Positions 44,412 to 52,957 of a stretch of DNA of 64,000 nt are shown here, piece by piece. Numbering within the stretch: position 1 is the stretch's first letter; every line of letters starts with the position of its first letter. The position numbers were made by a program, and so were the translations under genes. The notes under the pieces are model-generated. The model was not told the origin of the DNA. It ran no database searches and saw only the letters and a program-made list of their open reading frames with translations. Source of the stretch: Bradyrhizobiaceae bacterium Ga0074131 (GTDB lineage: Bacteria > Pseudomonadota > Alphaproteobacteria > Rhizobiales > Xanthobacteraceae); the NCBI GenBank assembly GCA_001464035.1, contig LNEC01000008.1, positions 154,331 through 218,330 on the forward strand. The letters run 5' to 3'.

Positions 44412-44576
44412 CGCTGCACTCGTCGAGGTAACGGCGGACCCGCTGGCGCCTTCCGCTGGGCCAGCAGGCAAGGCGGTGCCAGCATGCAGGAACGATAGAG
44501 AAGCGATGACACGCGTCCGGCTCAATGCGCAACAAGTCGCAACTGACGCGCCTGTTGCGTCGGCTGAGGATCGGCA

Positions 44577-45218
44577 ATGATGACCCTAGTCAAGAATACC
44601 GTCCAGCCGATCGCCGATGCGGTGCACATTTGCGTCGATATGCAAAACATCTTCGCCAAAGGCGGTGTATGGGAGACGCCCTGGATGGATCGGGTTCTTC
44701 CTGCCATCGTCGCCCTGACCGCGGCCAAGGCCGAACGAACGGTTTTTACCAGGTTCATCACGCCGGAAACGGCGGACAAGCGGCCAGGCCGGTGGCAACA
44801 ATATTTCCGCCGGTGGGCTCAAGCGACGCGCGCCCATCTTGCGCCCGGGCAGCTTGAACTCGTGCCCGAGCTCGAACGCTTTGTCCCGCCCGCGCTCGTT
44901 GTCGATAAGCCGGGATACTCCGCGTTCTCGTCACCGCGGCTCTACCCTCTACTGGTGCAGCGAAATGTTGGCACGGTTGTCCTTTCCGGCACCGAAACGG
45001 ATGTGTGCGTGCTCGCCACGGCCCTCGGTGCGGTTGATTTTGGGTTCCGGGTGGTGATCGTGGAGGACGCGCTGTGCAGTTCTCTGGATGCCGGCCATGA
45101 CGCGTTGATGACGCTCTACCGAAATCGGTTCAGTGAGCAAATTGATGTTGTGACGCTGGACGAGTTAAAGGTGCTCTGGCCAGATGAAGACGCGCGCCGC
45201 ATGGCCGCTTCGCGTTGA
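44577..45218 (+). CDS. Isochorismatase-like cysteine hydrolase
   Basis: A 213-residue member of the isochorismatase/nicotinamidase superfamily. The catalytic triad is visible: Asp in ICVDMQNIF (residue about 21), Lys in LVVDKPGYSAFSS and Cys in SGTETDVCVLATALGA with the typical cis-peptide region before it. The family hydrolyses amides or vinyl ethers (nicotinamide, N-carbamoyl compounds, isochorismate), and no closer assignment is justified. The start is at 44577 (MMTLVKNT); the second ATG is equivalent. No EcfG-type promoter was found directly upstream. Confidence 0.88.
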   Translation: MMTLVKNTVQPIADAVHICVDMQNIFAKGGVWETPWMDRVLPAIVALTAAKAERTVFTRFITPETADKRPGRWQQYFRRWAQATRAHLAPGQLELVPELERFVPPALVVDKPGYSAFSSPRLYPLLVQRNVGTVVLSGTETDVCVLATALGAVDFGFRVVIVEDALCSSLDAGHDALMTLYRNRFSEQIDVVTLDELKVLWPDEDARRMAASR

Positions 45219-45363
45219 TGAGGAGGAAGCCGGACCCCTGAGCAAATCCCTGGATTGAGGAGAAACATCCACGTCGAAGTCAAAATTCGGAGTGAACGGC
45301 GCCACCGCCCCCTGGTGACGCCGTCACTCGGTCATGCGACAAGGAACGAGCGGGCAGATTCGC

Positions 45364-46206
45364 TCAACGAACGATGATGTCCCAGTCCATCTCGTAGATG
45401 CCGTCGTGGCCACGGAACTCGGCCGTACCGAAGGCGTTGGCCGGAACGTTTCCCGGTGCCGTTGATGCATCGATCTTCACCTTGATGGCCACCGGCGCGA
45501 AGAACTTGTCCTTGGACCAGTCGATCAGAGCGCCGATCGCGGCACCTGCGAACTTCACCGAATAGAGCGCGACCGCCGTGATCAGGGCGCCGATGAAAGC
45601 ATCGCCAACGGTCTCGCCGACCGGTTTGGTGGTGTCGGCTTCGAGAGTGGCGACGTCGCCTTCCTGGTGAGCGGCGAAGGCGGCCGTGTCACCCGCATCC
45701 ATTAGCGTCGGTCGACCGACCACGCTCGGTCGACCGACGCCGGTCGTCGGACGCCGCTTGGCGGCATATCGCCCTGCGTCGGGACGCGACAGGTAGCCTG
45801 GCTGGGCCACCGCTCGCGCGCGAGCGACCGTCATCTGCGCCTTCCCGAGCTTGTCCTTCAACGACTCTTCATAGATTTTGACGAAGGCCTCGAAGGCTTT
45901 CTTGAGGCCGTCGCCTTCCCTCAACTGCGATTCGATCAGTACCACCGAAAACCCCAGTTCCACCTCGCTGGTCGCACCGGCCAGATCGAGGGTGACGACC
46001 TCCTTGGGGGGATTGAAGGTCTTGACGTCGCCGTCATCGAAATCGTCGTAGATGTGGACGCGTCCGCTGTTCTTCGTCGAACCGCGCAAATCCGCGGAGA
46101 ACACGGCGCATCTGATTTCGTCGTTACCGAACTTCTCGCGGAAACTCCCGCCCATTTCGTCCCGGCACTTGACGCGGCGGATCCTGAACGTTGCAGTGTT
46201 AGCCAT
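45364..46206 (-). CDS. Protein of unknown function with N-terminal beta domain and hydrophobic segment
   Basis: A 280-residue protein that I do not recognise. The start is the ATG at 46206 (MANTATFRIRR). The first about 95 residues (VKCRDEMGGSFREKFGNDEI, RVHIYDDFDDGDVKTFNPPK, EVELGFSVVLIESQLREGDG) look like a beta-rich domain with acidic loops, reminiscent of calcium-type beta-sandwich proteins. A helical KKAFEAFVKIYEESLKDKLG stretch follows, then a basic Arg/Pro linker and a hydrophobic glycine-rich segment (AFIGALITAVALYSVKFAGAAIGALIDW, about residues 193-220). A short beta C-terminus ends MDWDIIVR. No signal peptide. It stands between the isochorismatase and SDR genes with no clear operon partner. 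Confidence 0.7.
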   Translation of the reverse strand: MANTATFRIRRVKCRDEMGGSFREKFGNDEIRCAVFSADLRGSTKNSGRVHIYDDFDDGDVKTFNPPKEVVTLDLAGATSEVELGFSVVLIESQLREGDGLKKAFEAFVKIYEESLKDKLGKAQMTVARARAVAQPGYLSRPDAGRYAAKRRPTTGVGRPSVVGRPTLMDAGDTAAFAAHQEGDVATLEADTTKPVGETVGDAFIGALITAVALYSVKFAGAAIGALIDWSKDKFFAPVAIKVKIDASTAPGNVPANAFGTAEFRGHDGIYEMDWDIIVR

Positions 46207-46477
46207 GATACGCTCCATTTTTGGTTGTGTGGTCGCGCCTCCTTATTTTCACGGTAACGGGCCATAGCCTGTGATCCAATTCACACAACTCGATCACAGC
46301 TGAGAGAGGCGGCGTTATCGTTGCGACGAGATCGACAATTTCGTCAGAACTAAAATTAAGCCGGGTCATCTGCTGGCAAAGGAAGCGGCCTACGCTCCCA
46401 ACCTGCACCACATGGATGATTTTCGAAAAGCCCGAGACGTCGAAAAGACTACCCTGCTTCAACGCCTCAGGATTCAC
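46199..46477 (-). CDS. Possible small protein, weakly supported
   Basis: A 92-codon frame from a GTG at 46477 to a stop at 46199, 21 bp after the SDR stop and overlapping the start of the unknown-protein gene by 8 bp, all on one strand. Its composition is more AT-rich than neighbours. FSKIIHVVQVGSVGRFLCQQ and LNFSSDEIVDLVATITPPLS could be helical, but there is no good ribosome-binding site and no recognised family. It may simply be an intergenic frame. Confidence 0.25.
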   Translation of the reverse strand: MNPEALKQGSLFDVSGFSKIIHVVQVGSVGRFLCQQMTRLNFSSDEIVDLVATITPPLSAVIELCELDHRLWPVTVKIRRRDHTTKNGAYHG

Positions 46478-46498
46478 GCAACCGGAGCCGTATCTGCT

Positions 46499-47290
46499 TC
46501 AAGATCCGGCAGAGCCCGGTTCGGCGTATTTGCGGTGCTGTTTGGCCAGGAAGCCGGCGGGAATGACATGCGCCACCGCCGACTGCACCTTGTTCTTGAA
46601 GCCGCTGACGATGTCGCCGTCGCCGCGCATCATGGCGTCGAAGCCGGCCCTCGCCACATCCGCCGGACTGTCCTTTTTCGAGACACCGACGCTGGTGTCG
46701 AGCATCCCGGCGCGTTCGAAGAACCTGGTTTCGGTGGCGCCCGGCATCAGGCAGGTCACCGTGACCCTGGTGCCGCGCAGCTCCTCGCGAAGCGCGAAAG
46801 AAAACGAATCCAGAAATGCCTTGGTGCCGTTGTAGACGGCCTGGAAGCTGCCCGGGACGAAACCGGCGATCGAGCCGACGATCATGATGCGGCCGGCGTT
46901 GCGGCGGCGCATGTCGTTGCCGACCCGGTGCACCAGGTAGACGGTCCCGGTGATGTTGGTGTCGATCACGTGCCTTGCTCGCGCAAAATCCTGGTCGAGA
47001 AATCCGTGACCGAGGCCGCGACCGGCATTGGCCAGCAGCGCATCGACCGATCGGCCGATCCGTTTCGCGGCGTCGACCAGCAGGTCGACGCCCTCGATGG
47101 TCGCGAGGTCCGCCTGCACCGTCTCGACCATGGCACCCAGCCCGCGAACTTCGTCCGCCGCCCGCTCGATTTGCGGCTCGTCGGCGGCGATCAACAGATC
47201 GAAGCCTTCCCGCGCGCAGACCTTCGCCAACTCAAGACCGATGCCGCTGGACGCGCCGGTGACGATCGCAAACTGTCGGCTGACGGCCAT
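46499..47290 (-). CDS. Short-chain dehydrogenase/reductase
   Basis: A 263-residue classical SDR. The start is the ATG at 47290 (MAVSRQFAIVTG); a further-upstream start at 47329 is unlikely. The cofactor motif is IVTGASSGIGLELAKV, NAG is in LLANAGRGLG, catalytic Ser in IMIVGSIAGF and Tyr/Lys in YNGTKAFLDSF, followed by LMPGATET. It belongs to the DltE/YqjQ-like group whose substrates are mostly unknown. An EcfG-like promoter lies 38 bp upstream of the start codon. Confidence 0.9.
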   Translation of the reverse strand: MAVSRQFAIVTGASSGIGLELAKVCAREGFDLLIAADEPQIERAADEVRGLGAMVETVQADLATIEGVDLLVDAAKRIGRSVDALLANAGRGLGHGFLDQDFARARHVIDTNITGTVYLVHRVGNDMRRRNAGRIMIVGSIAGFVPGSFQAVYNGTKAFLDSFSFALREELRGTRVTVTCLMPGATETRFFERAGMLDTSVGVSKKDSPADVARAGFDAMMRGDGDIVSGFKNKVQSAVAHVIPAGFLAKQHRKYAEPGSAGS

Positions 47291-47327
47291 TAAAACACCC
47301 CCTGGATTGGAACCCGTTCGAAAACAC

Positions 47328-47352
47328 AACCGCCGTCAATGCCTCTCGTTCC
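47328..47352 (-). promoter_or_regulatory. EcfG-like promoter of the second SDR gene
   Basis: On the minus strand GGAAC, 16 bases, then GGTT (47352 to 47328), one base off consensus and identical in -10 form to the site at 44077-44101. Confidence 0.5.
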
Positions 47353-47551
47353 ATACGCCAGTTGTTGCCCATGACCGAGGAAACCATCTGCCGCGGCGTC
47401 TTCCGGTTCGGTCCACAATCGAAAAAATCAGGGCGCCGAGGCTCGCTGACCGCATCGCCTTCCCATTTCACCATTCTGGCGGGCAATGCTCATCTCGGCG
47501 ACGCGGCTATCGGGGCCGCCAGCGTTCTGACCCGGGCGAGGAAAGCCGCAC

Positions 47552-47576
47552 GGAACTGCGGCGCTTCCAGAAAGTT
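47552..47576 (+). promoter_or_regulatory. EcfG-like promoter of the small conserved gene
   Basis: GGAAC, 16 bases, then AGTT; one base off consensus and 19 bp before the ATG at 47596. Confidence 0.45.
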
Positions 47577-47595
47577 GAGGTGCAGGAGATACCTG

Positions 47596-47826
47596 ATGAC
47601 CGAGCCGTTGCCCATCCTCATGGAAAAATCAATTCTGATTGCCTGGGACTATCTGGAGCGCAGCGGCGAACTCGGTGAGCCGGAAGTGGCCAGCCGGTTC
47701 CTGCTGGACAAGGTCGAAACGATGGTTCGTCGCGGAGAGCGCCGTCAGCTGGTTCTCTCAAACAGGGCGATCGACGCCTACAAACGCTTTCGGACCGAGC
47801 GCGCCCGACTTTCCCTGGTGTCGTGA
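47596..47826 (+). CDS. Small conserved rhizobial protein
   Basis: A 76-residue cytoplasmic protein. The start is the ATG at 47596 (MTEPLPILMEKSILIAWDYL) behind CAGGAGAT; upstream in-frame codons do not look coding. The remainder (SGELGEPEVASRFLLDKVET, MVRRGERRQLVLSNRAIDAY) is predicted helical and charged. I recall near-identical small proteins in many Bradyrhizobium genomes, always without function. The upstream GGAAC-N16-AGTT element suggests membership of the same stress regulon as its neighbours. Confidence 0.82.
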   Translation: MTEPLPILMEKSILIAWDYLERSGELGEPEVASRFLLDKVETMVRRGERRQLVLSNRAIDAYKRFRTERARLSLVS

Positions 47827-47868
47827 CACGCGCCACCCACTATCGCCGCAAGCGGGCGAGGCGGCCTG

Positions 47869-48381
47869 CTAGCACCCCCTGCAGATCCCGTTCAATTTGG
47901 AGTCGACTTTTGCTTTCTCGGCACTGATCTCGGCATCCCCTGGAACGGCAGGCCCCGGGTTGGTAACACGATCGATGCGGCGGCCGGCACTGATGCCTTG
48001 GCCGGCGCGACTGCCTGCCGAACCCGTGGTGACGCTTCCAGATGACGGGGCGCCGGATGAGGCTGCCGTTCCCGCCGAATTGGTGCCGGGCGCCGTTGGC
48101 GATTTTGCAGCATTGCCCGCACCGCTCGGGTCATTTGCTGAATTGTTCAGACCGCCGGCATTGGCCGGACCGTTCGGGACGCCACTGACGGCGGCGGTGC
48201 CTGCGCCCGCAGCACCCGCATTTGGCGAACCTACCGCGCTGCCGGTTCCAGCCGAGGGGCCACTCGCCGCGCTCCCGGCGGATGCCCCGCCGGCGCCGCC
48301 GCCTGAACTCTGCGCATAGGCCGCCAGCGGGCACATCAGCGCGATCACCATGAATGATTTAAGCGGGTTCAGAATCTGCAT
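47869..48381 (-). CDS. Exported Gly/Ala/Ser-rich low-complexity protein
   Basis: A 170-residue protein. A signal peptide (MQILNPLKSFMVIALMCPLAAYAQ) is followed by about 100 residues made almost entirely of Gly, Ala, Ser, Asn, Thr and Pro, such as GGGAGGASAGSAASG. A short conserved-looking end reads RRIDRVTNPGPAVPGDAEIS then KVDSKLNGICRGC. The composition suggests a disordered periplasmic or surface protein with a small C-terminal motif carrying two Cys. No EcfG-type promoter with a proper -10 was found. Function unknown. Confidence 0.75.
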   Translation of the reverse strand: MQILNPLKSFMVIALMCPLAAYAQSSGGGAGGASAGSAASGPSAGTGSAVGSPNAGAAGAGTAAVSGVPNGPANAGGLNNSANDPSGAGNAAKSPTAPGTNSAGTAASSGAPSSGSVTTGSAGSRAGQGISAGRRIDRVTNPGPAVPGDAEISAEKAKVDSKLNGICRGC

Positions 48382-48604
48382 CGGCGTTCCCTTCGTGAGT
48401 ACCTCTCATGTCAATGCTGGGCACGATTATCTTGTTCCAGCCGTGCCGACCGAAACCGTCCATCCGTTTTAGTTCGGGATTGCGGTGTCGGGCGTGCTGT
48501 GGAGGCGGTCGACGGCGCTATGCGCTGACGGGGCGCTCTGCCCTGCTGACACATGCCGCCGCGCGGCGCCGTGCAAGCGGGACTTCGCTACCGTACCCAG
48601 CCGT

Positions 48605-49558
48605 TCAGTCGAACAGGCTCGATACCGACTCTTCCGCGGCGGTGCGGCCGATGGCCTCTCCGATCAGCCCGGCGATCGACAGGGTGCGGATGTTGGCCGC
48701 CTTAGTGACCGCCTCGGTCGGCAGGATCGAGTCGGTGATGACGAGCTCCTTTAGCCTGGAGCCGGCGATACGGGCCGCGGCGCCGCCGGACAGCACGCCA
48801 TGGGTGATGTAGGCGTAGACGTCCCTGGCGCCGTTGGCGAGCAGCGCATCGGCGGCGTTCACCAGCGTGCCGCCGGAATCCACGATGTCGTCGATCAGGA
48901 TGCAGGTGTAGCCGGCGGTATCGCCGATCACGTTCATGACTTCGGATTCGCCGGCGCGTTCGCGGCGCTTGTCGATGATCGCCAAGGGCGCGTTGATGCG
49001 CTTGGCGAGGCCGCGCGCACGCACCACGCCGCCGACGTCGGGCGACACCACCATGAGGTTGGCGAGGTCGAAGCGTTCGCGGATATCGCGCACCATGACG
49101 GGCGAGGCAAAGAGATTGTCGGTCGGAATGTCGAAGAAGCCCTGGATCTGCGCGGCGTGCAAATCGAGCGTCATGACGCGGTCGACGCCGGCGCGAGTGA
49201 TCACATTGGCCACCAGCTTGGCCGAAATCGGCGAGCGCGAACCGGCCTTGCGGTCCTGTCGGGCGTAGCCGAAATAGGGGATCACGGCGGTGATGCGGCG
49301 CGCGGACGCCCGGCGCAGCGCATCGGTGATGATCAGGAGTTCCATCAGATGGTCGTTGGCCGGAAACGACGTCGACTGGATCACGTAGACATCGGAGCCG
49401 CGGACGTTCTCATGGATCTCGACGAAGATTTCCATGTCGGCGAAGCGCCGGACCACGGCCTTGGTCAGCGGCAGGCCCAGTTGCAGGGCGATTTCCTGGG
49501 CCAGGATGGGGTTGGAATTGCCCGCGACGAGCTTGATGGAGCCGTTCTTGGCCGACAT
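48605..49558 (-). CDS. prs: Ribose-phosphate pyrophosphokinase (PRPP synthetase)
   Basis: Prs makes PRPP from ribose 5-phosphate and ATP, feeding purine, pyrimidine, His, Trp and NAD synthesis. It has exactly 317 residues, the usual alphaproteobacterial length, from the ATG at 49558 ([14 protein letters not shown]). Landmarks are [40 protein letters not shown] with the flexible loop, the PP loop [34 protein letters not shown] and the PRPP-binding motif [20 protein letters not shown]. The 161-bp upstream gap to the lipoprotein gene may hold its promoter. Confidence 0.98.
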   Translation of the reverse strand: MSAKNGSIKLVAGNSNPILAQEIALQLGLPLTKAVVRRFADMEIFVEIHENVRGSDVYVIQSTSFPANDHLMELLIITDALRRASARRITAVIPYFGYARQDRKAGSRSPISAKLVANVITRAGVDRVMTLDLHAAQIQGFFDIPTDNLFASPVMVRDIRERFDLANLMVVSPDVGGVVRARGLAKRINAPLAIIDKRRERAGESEVMNVIGDTAGYTCILIDDIVDSGGTLVNAADALLANGARDVYAYITHGVLSGGAAARIAGSRLKELVITDSILPTEAVTKAANIRTLSIAGLIGEAIGRTAAEESVSSLFD

Positions 49559-49719
49559 CAGGGCTTCTCCCCGCGCCTTGCTGGATACAATGTTCAGCAT
49601 CTCGGAATACCCACGGAACCGGCGCGTTTCGACGATCGAGGTGATATCAAGGCGGGTGTCGGGCTGGCAACCCGTGGAATCGGGTTTTCCTGCAAAATCA
49701 GGTCCCGCGGCCTTTTTCG

Positions 49720-50373
49720 TTAACGGCCGCTGAAACTCAGGGCGCCCTCGCTGCCGAGGGCGCTGACGGTAAACCCCTGCGAAACCGGCGCGGGAGCGCT
49801 CGCAACCGCCGGCCCGCGCCGTGCAGGGGCCGGGACAGGCGGGGGCGCCTCCGCCGGCGCCGTTCCATTGACCATGGCCGACAGGCCGCTCAACCCGGCT
49901 TGCGCGATCCGCCGCAGCAGAAGATCGTCGGCCGCGGCCCAGGCGTCGCGTCCGGCTTTGCCGGCCGGCTCCTCGCCGGAAAGACGCAGCGCGCGCTGCT
50001 GGTCCTGGTGATAGACATCCCACACCCAGGCAATGGTGGTACGGCCGCGGCTGACCTGGGCGGCGAGATAGCTGCGCACCCGGTAGGAAGCCGAGCCCTC
50101 GCGGGAGACGATCTGCAGGTTGCGCAGCTTCGATTCACTGTCGAGCACATCCACCATCCGCTCGAACACCTGCGGCGGCGGGCCGTCGATCGATTCGAAC
50201 GCCACCGTGGGTCCACTGCCGGCCATCGCGAAGGAGGCCCCGCCCGGGGCTCCGCCGCTGGCGCAGCCGCCGAGGCCGCAGCCGAGCGCAAACAGCGCCA
50301 CCGCGAGCGCGGCGCGCGAAGCGGTCCACTGGCCAGCGGCGGCCCTGACCACGGGTGCGGAGATGTCCCTCAT
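49720..50373 (-). CDS. Hypothetical lipoprotein
   Basis: A 217-residue protein. The N-terminus ends in the lipobox LGGCASGG (Cys at about residue 37), so it should be lipidated by Lgt and cleaved by LspA, both encoded in this window. A core domain of about 110 residues ([20 protein letters not shown] through [20 protein letters not shown]) is followed by a Pro/Ala-rich linker and a short end [13 protein letters not shown]. Charged [20 protein letters not shown] suggests a BON- or PepSY-like small alpha/beta fold, but no family is assigned. It lies upstream of prs on the same strand. Confidence 0.8.
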   Translation of the reverse strand: MRDISAPVVRAAAGQWTASRAALAVALFALGCGLGGCASGGAPGGASFAMAGSGPTVAFESIDGPPPQVFERMVDVLDSESKLRNLQIVSREGSASYRVRSYLAAQVSRGRTTIAWVWDVYHQDQQRALRLSGEEPAGKAGRDAWAAADDLLLRRIAQAGLSGLSAMVNGTAPAEAPPPVPAPARRGPAVASAPAPVSQGFTVSALGSEGALSFSGR

Positions 50374-50448
50374 GACGCCAGAGCGATATCGTTAAAATCG
50401 GTTAAGGTCTAGGGCGGCGGCGCGGTCGCTTCGTATGGGCGTTGCAGA

Positions 50449-51855
50449 CTACAGCGGCTTCCTGCGCAGCAGCGATTTAAGGGTGCGCTCGGCGAGCGGG
50501 CCGTAAGGCGGTCTCATCAGGCTGGTCACGTTCAGTCGCGACTGTCGAAAGACCGGCCTCTCGTGGGTGAATGCATCGAAGCCGGCGCGACCGTGGTATC
50601 GCCCCATCCCTGACGCACCTACGCCGCCGAGGGGAATCGCCGAAATGCCGGCGTGGATCACCGTTTCGTTGATTGAAACTGCGCCGCTGGAAGTCGAGCG
50701 GATAACCTGCTCCATGCGCGCATTGGCGTCTCCGAACCAATAGATCACCAGCGCCGGCGGCAGGCGCTTCACCGTGGCGATCGCGTCCTCTATCTTCTGG
50801 TAACCGATCAGGGGAAGCAGCGGTCCGAAAATCTCTTCGCGCATGATTTCGCTGTCGGCCGCAGGTGCCAGCACCAGCTTCGGCTGGTAGAATGGCGCCT
50901 GCAGCGGCTGCCGGAACAGCGCGACGGTCTTGTGATCCGCCTCCAGGCGCTTGAGACGGACGGCGGCGGCATCAGACAGCACCGCCGTGTAGTCTCCAGA
51001 CATCGGATCGGGATACAGAGAGCCTGCGGCGCGCTGGAGCTTTTCGACGAATTCCTCGAATTTGTCCTGGGGCACCAGAACATAGTCCGGTGCAACACAG
51101 GTTTGTCCCGCATTCAACAACTTGCCGCGGATGATGGTGGCCGCGCTGCGCGCCAGATCGCTGGTGCTGTCGACGATCACGGGCGACTTGCCGCCGAGTT
51201 CCAGCAGCACCGGCGTCAAATTGTTCGCCGCGGCGGCCGCCACCTTCATGCCGATCCGATGCGATCCAGTGAACAGCAGGACATCCAATGGCAGTTCGGC
51301 CAGCGATGCCGCAACCTGCGGGCCGCCGCAGACGACGGCGACGATCTCGGGATCGACCGCGTCGTTGAGCATCGATCGCAACAAGATGGCGGTCTGCGGC
51401 GCCGCCTCCGACGGCTTGACGATCGTCCTGCAGCCGGCGGATAGCGCACTGATTAGCGGCATGATGGCCAGTTGAAGCGGATAATTGCTCGGCCCTATGA
51501 TGCCGGCGACGCCCCGCGCGCATTTGCGAAGCCGCGCCGCGGCAAGCCAATGCGGCCACTCCAGCGCTATTCGCTGTGGCCGCGCCCAGCGCTGTATGCG
51601 CGCAAGCGTATAGTCGATCGCCGATACCACGAGCGCGACTTCGGTCAGCAGCGTCTCGTGGCGCGACCGGCCCCGGAAGTCATCATTCAAAGTCGCGGCA
51701 AATGCGTCGGCACGGTCAATCAAGGCGTTGCGCAGGGCGACCAGCGTCCGGCGCCTAGACGACAGATCGATCTCGCCGTCGCGATCCCAGGCCGAGCGCA
51801 GTCGGTTATAATGCACATGCAATTCTGACGCTGAAGGATCAGATGGTTGGAGCAT
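50449..51855 (-). CDS. Aldehyde dehydrogenase (ALDH3-like), carotenoid-cluster member
   Basis: A 468-residue NAD(P)-dependent dehydrogenase. The start is the ATG at 51855 (MLQPSDPSAS), overlapping the glycosyltransferase stop by 17 bp; a start at 51900 is possible. Catalytic Glu is in LLELGGKSPVIVD and the nucleophilic Cys in NAGQTCVAPDYVLV. The N-terminal RRTLVALRNALIDRADAFAA and short C-terminus place it with ALDH3/coniferyl-aldehyde-dehydrogenase types, the class of staphylococcal AldH, which oxidises the 4,4'-diaponeurosporenal aldehyde to the acid. Being last in the operon with CrtN/CrtP-like enzymes, it is inferred to form the carotenoic acid. Confidence 0.88.
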   Translation of the reverse strand: MLQPSDPSASELHVHYNRLRSAWDRDGEIDLSSRRRTLVALRNALIDRADAFAATLNDDFRGRSRHETLLTEVALVVSAIDYTLARIQRWARPQRIALEWPHWLAAARLRKCARGVAGIIGPSNYPLQLAIMPLISALSAGCRTIVKPSEAAPQTAILLRSMLNDAVDPEIVAVVCGGPQVAASLAELPLDVLLFTGSHRIGMKVAAAAANNLTPVLLELGGKSPVIVDSTSDLARSAATIIRGKLLNAGQTCVAPDYVLVPQDKFEEFVEKLQRAAGSLYPDPMSGDYTAVLSDAAAVRLKRLEADHKTVALFRQPLQAPFYQPKLVLAPAADSEIMREEIFGPLLPLIGYQKIEDAIATVKRLPPALVIYWFGDANARMEQVIRSTSSGAVSINETVIHAGISAIPLGGVGASGMGRYHGRAGFDAFTHERPVFRQSRLNVTSLMRPPYGPLAERTLKSLLRRKPL

Positions 51856-52957
51856 AGGATCGGCCTCGCCATTCCACCCGGCGGCCCCGCAGGCCATCAA
51901 CCAGCGCGCGCCACTGGATCGCCAGCGTCAGCAACACGCCAAGCGGATGCAGCACGACCGCCTGCCAGGGCTCGCCGCATTTGACGGCCTGCAAGACGCG
52001 CGCAGCCAGCAACAATCCTGCCGAGGATATCGCGGCGCCGCCGGCGAGGGTGGCACCGGCGCCCGAGATGTAAACGAAAGGCAGCGTGACGAGGGGAAGC
52101 AAATGGCCGCCTGCCAGCAGCACGGTCCATACCGGCAGGGCGACCGGTCGCGCCATGCCCTCGGTGGCGTTCTTCGCGAAGCCGTCAAATACCGCCTTCG
52201 CGCCATGATACATGCGGCATTCCGCCAGCGCCGCACCGTGGACGAGGTCGGTGCGGAAGCCGTTTCGCCTGAACGACTTCGCAAGCTGCATCCCGTCATG
52301 CATGAAGCCCGCGATGGCTCCGTGCCCGCCGACCTCGCGATACACGGAGGCACGGACCATCATCATCTGGCCGCACGCGGCGGTGAGCGACTCCTGCGGC
52401 AGCCGACGCATCAGCCCGACCGGGAGATAGCCGAAGATCAGGTTGTTGATCATCGGAATGATGGAGGTCTCGACCAGACCTCTGACCTGCTGGCGCGGTA
52501 CCGCACTGACGAGGTCGATCCCTTCCGGCGGGACAAGTCGCGCAGCCGCCGTGGGCGTCAGGCGCACGTCTGAATCGACGAACAGCAGATAAGGGCGATC
52601 GGTCAGCCCCGACAGGACCTGGCAGGCATGCGGCTTGCCCTTCCAGCCTTCGGGCAGCGGCGGCGCCGAAGCCAGCCTGAGGCGGGGATCCAGCTGGGCG
52701 CGCTGCTCGACGATCTGTCGCGTGCGGTCGCTGGAGCCGTCGTCGAGCACGATGACTTCGATGTCGGCGCCGATGCTGGCCAGTGCCGCGTCAACACAGG
52801 TGCCGATCGTGGCCTCCTCGTCGCGCGCGGGAATCAGGATAGCGACGCGCGTCATGCGCCGCGGCATTGCCGGCGTCTGCAGAAGCCTGGCGTTGACGAA
52901 GGTGTTGATCGCCGGAAGCAGCGCGAGCGCAGCCGCGATGAGGACGAGCGTCGTCAT
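51839..52957 (-). CDS. crtQ: Family 2 glycosyltransferase (CrtQ-like)
   Basis: A 372-residue membrane-associated glycosyltransferase. The N-terminal helix (TTLVLIAAALALLPAINTFV) is followed by a GT-A domain: VAILIPARDEEATIGTCVDA, VIVLDDGSSDRTRQIVEQR and the metal-binding DXD-type LLFVDSDVRL. MHDGMQLAKSFRRNGFRTDL follows and two or three C-terminal membrane segments end the protein. Staphylococcal CrtQ esterifies glucose to the C30 carotenoic acid; the gene context (between acyltransferase and aldehyde dehydrogenase) supports the same role here, but sugar and acceptor are inferred. Its ATG overlaps the acyltransferase stop by 4 bp. Confidence 0.82.
   Translation of the reverse strand: MTTLVLIAAALALLPAINTFVNARLLQTPAMPRRMTRVAILIPARDEEATIGTCVDAALASIGADIEVIVLDDGSSDRTRQIVEQRAQLDPRLRLASAPPLPEGWKGKPHACQVLSGLTDRPYLLFVDSDVRLTPTAAARLVPPEGIDLVSAVPRQQVRGLVETSIIPMINNLIFGYLPVGLMRRLPQESLTAACGQMMMVRASVYREVGGHGAIAGFMHDGMQLAKSFRRNGFRTDLVHGAALAECRMYHGAKAVFDGFAKNATEGMARPVALPVWTVLLAGGHLLPLVTLPFVYISGAGATLAGGAAISSAGLLLAARVLQAVKCGEPWQAVVLHPLGVLLTLAIQWRALVDGLRGRRVEWRGRSYAPTI

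Noticed and set aside
48414..48438. EcfG-like promoter upstream of the Gly/Ala/Ser-rich protein gene
   Set aside because: GGAAC is present, but at 16 or 17 bases the -10 reads GCAT or CATT, not CGTT-like.
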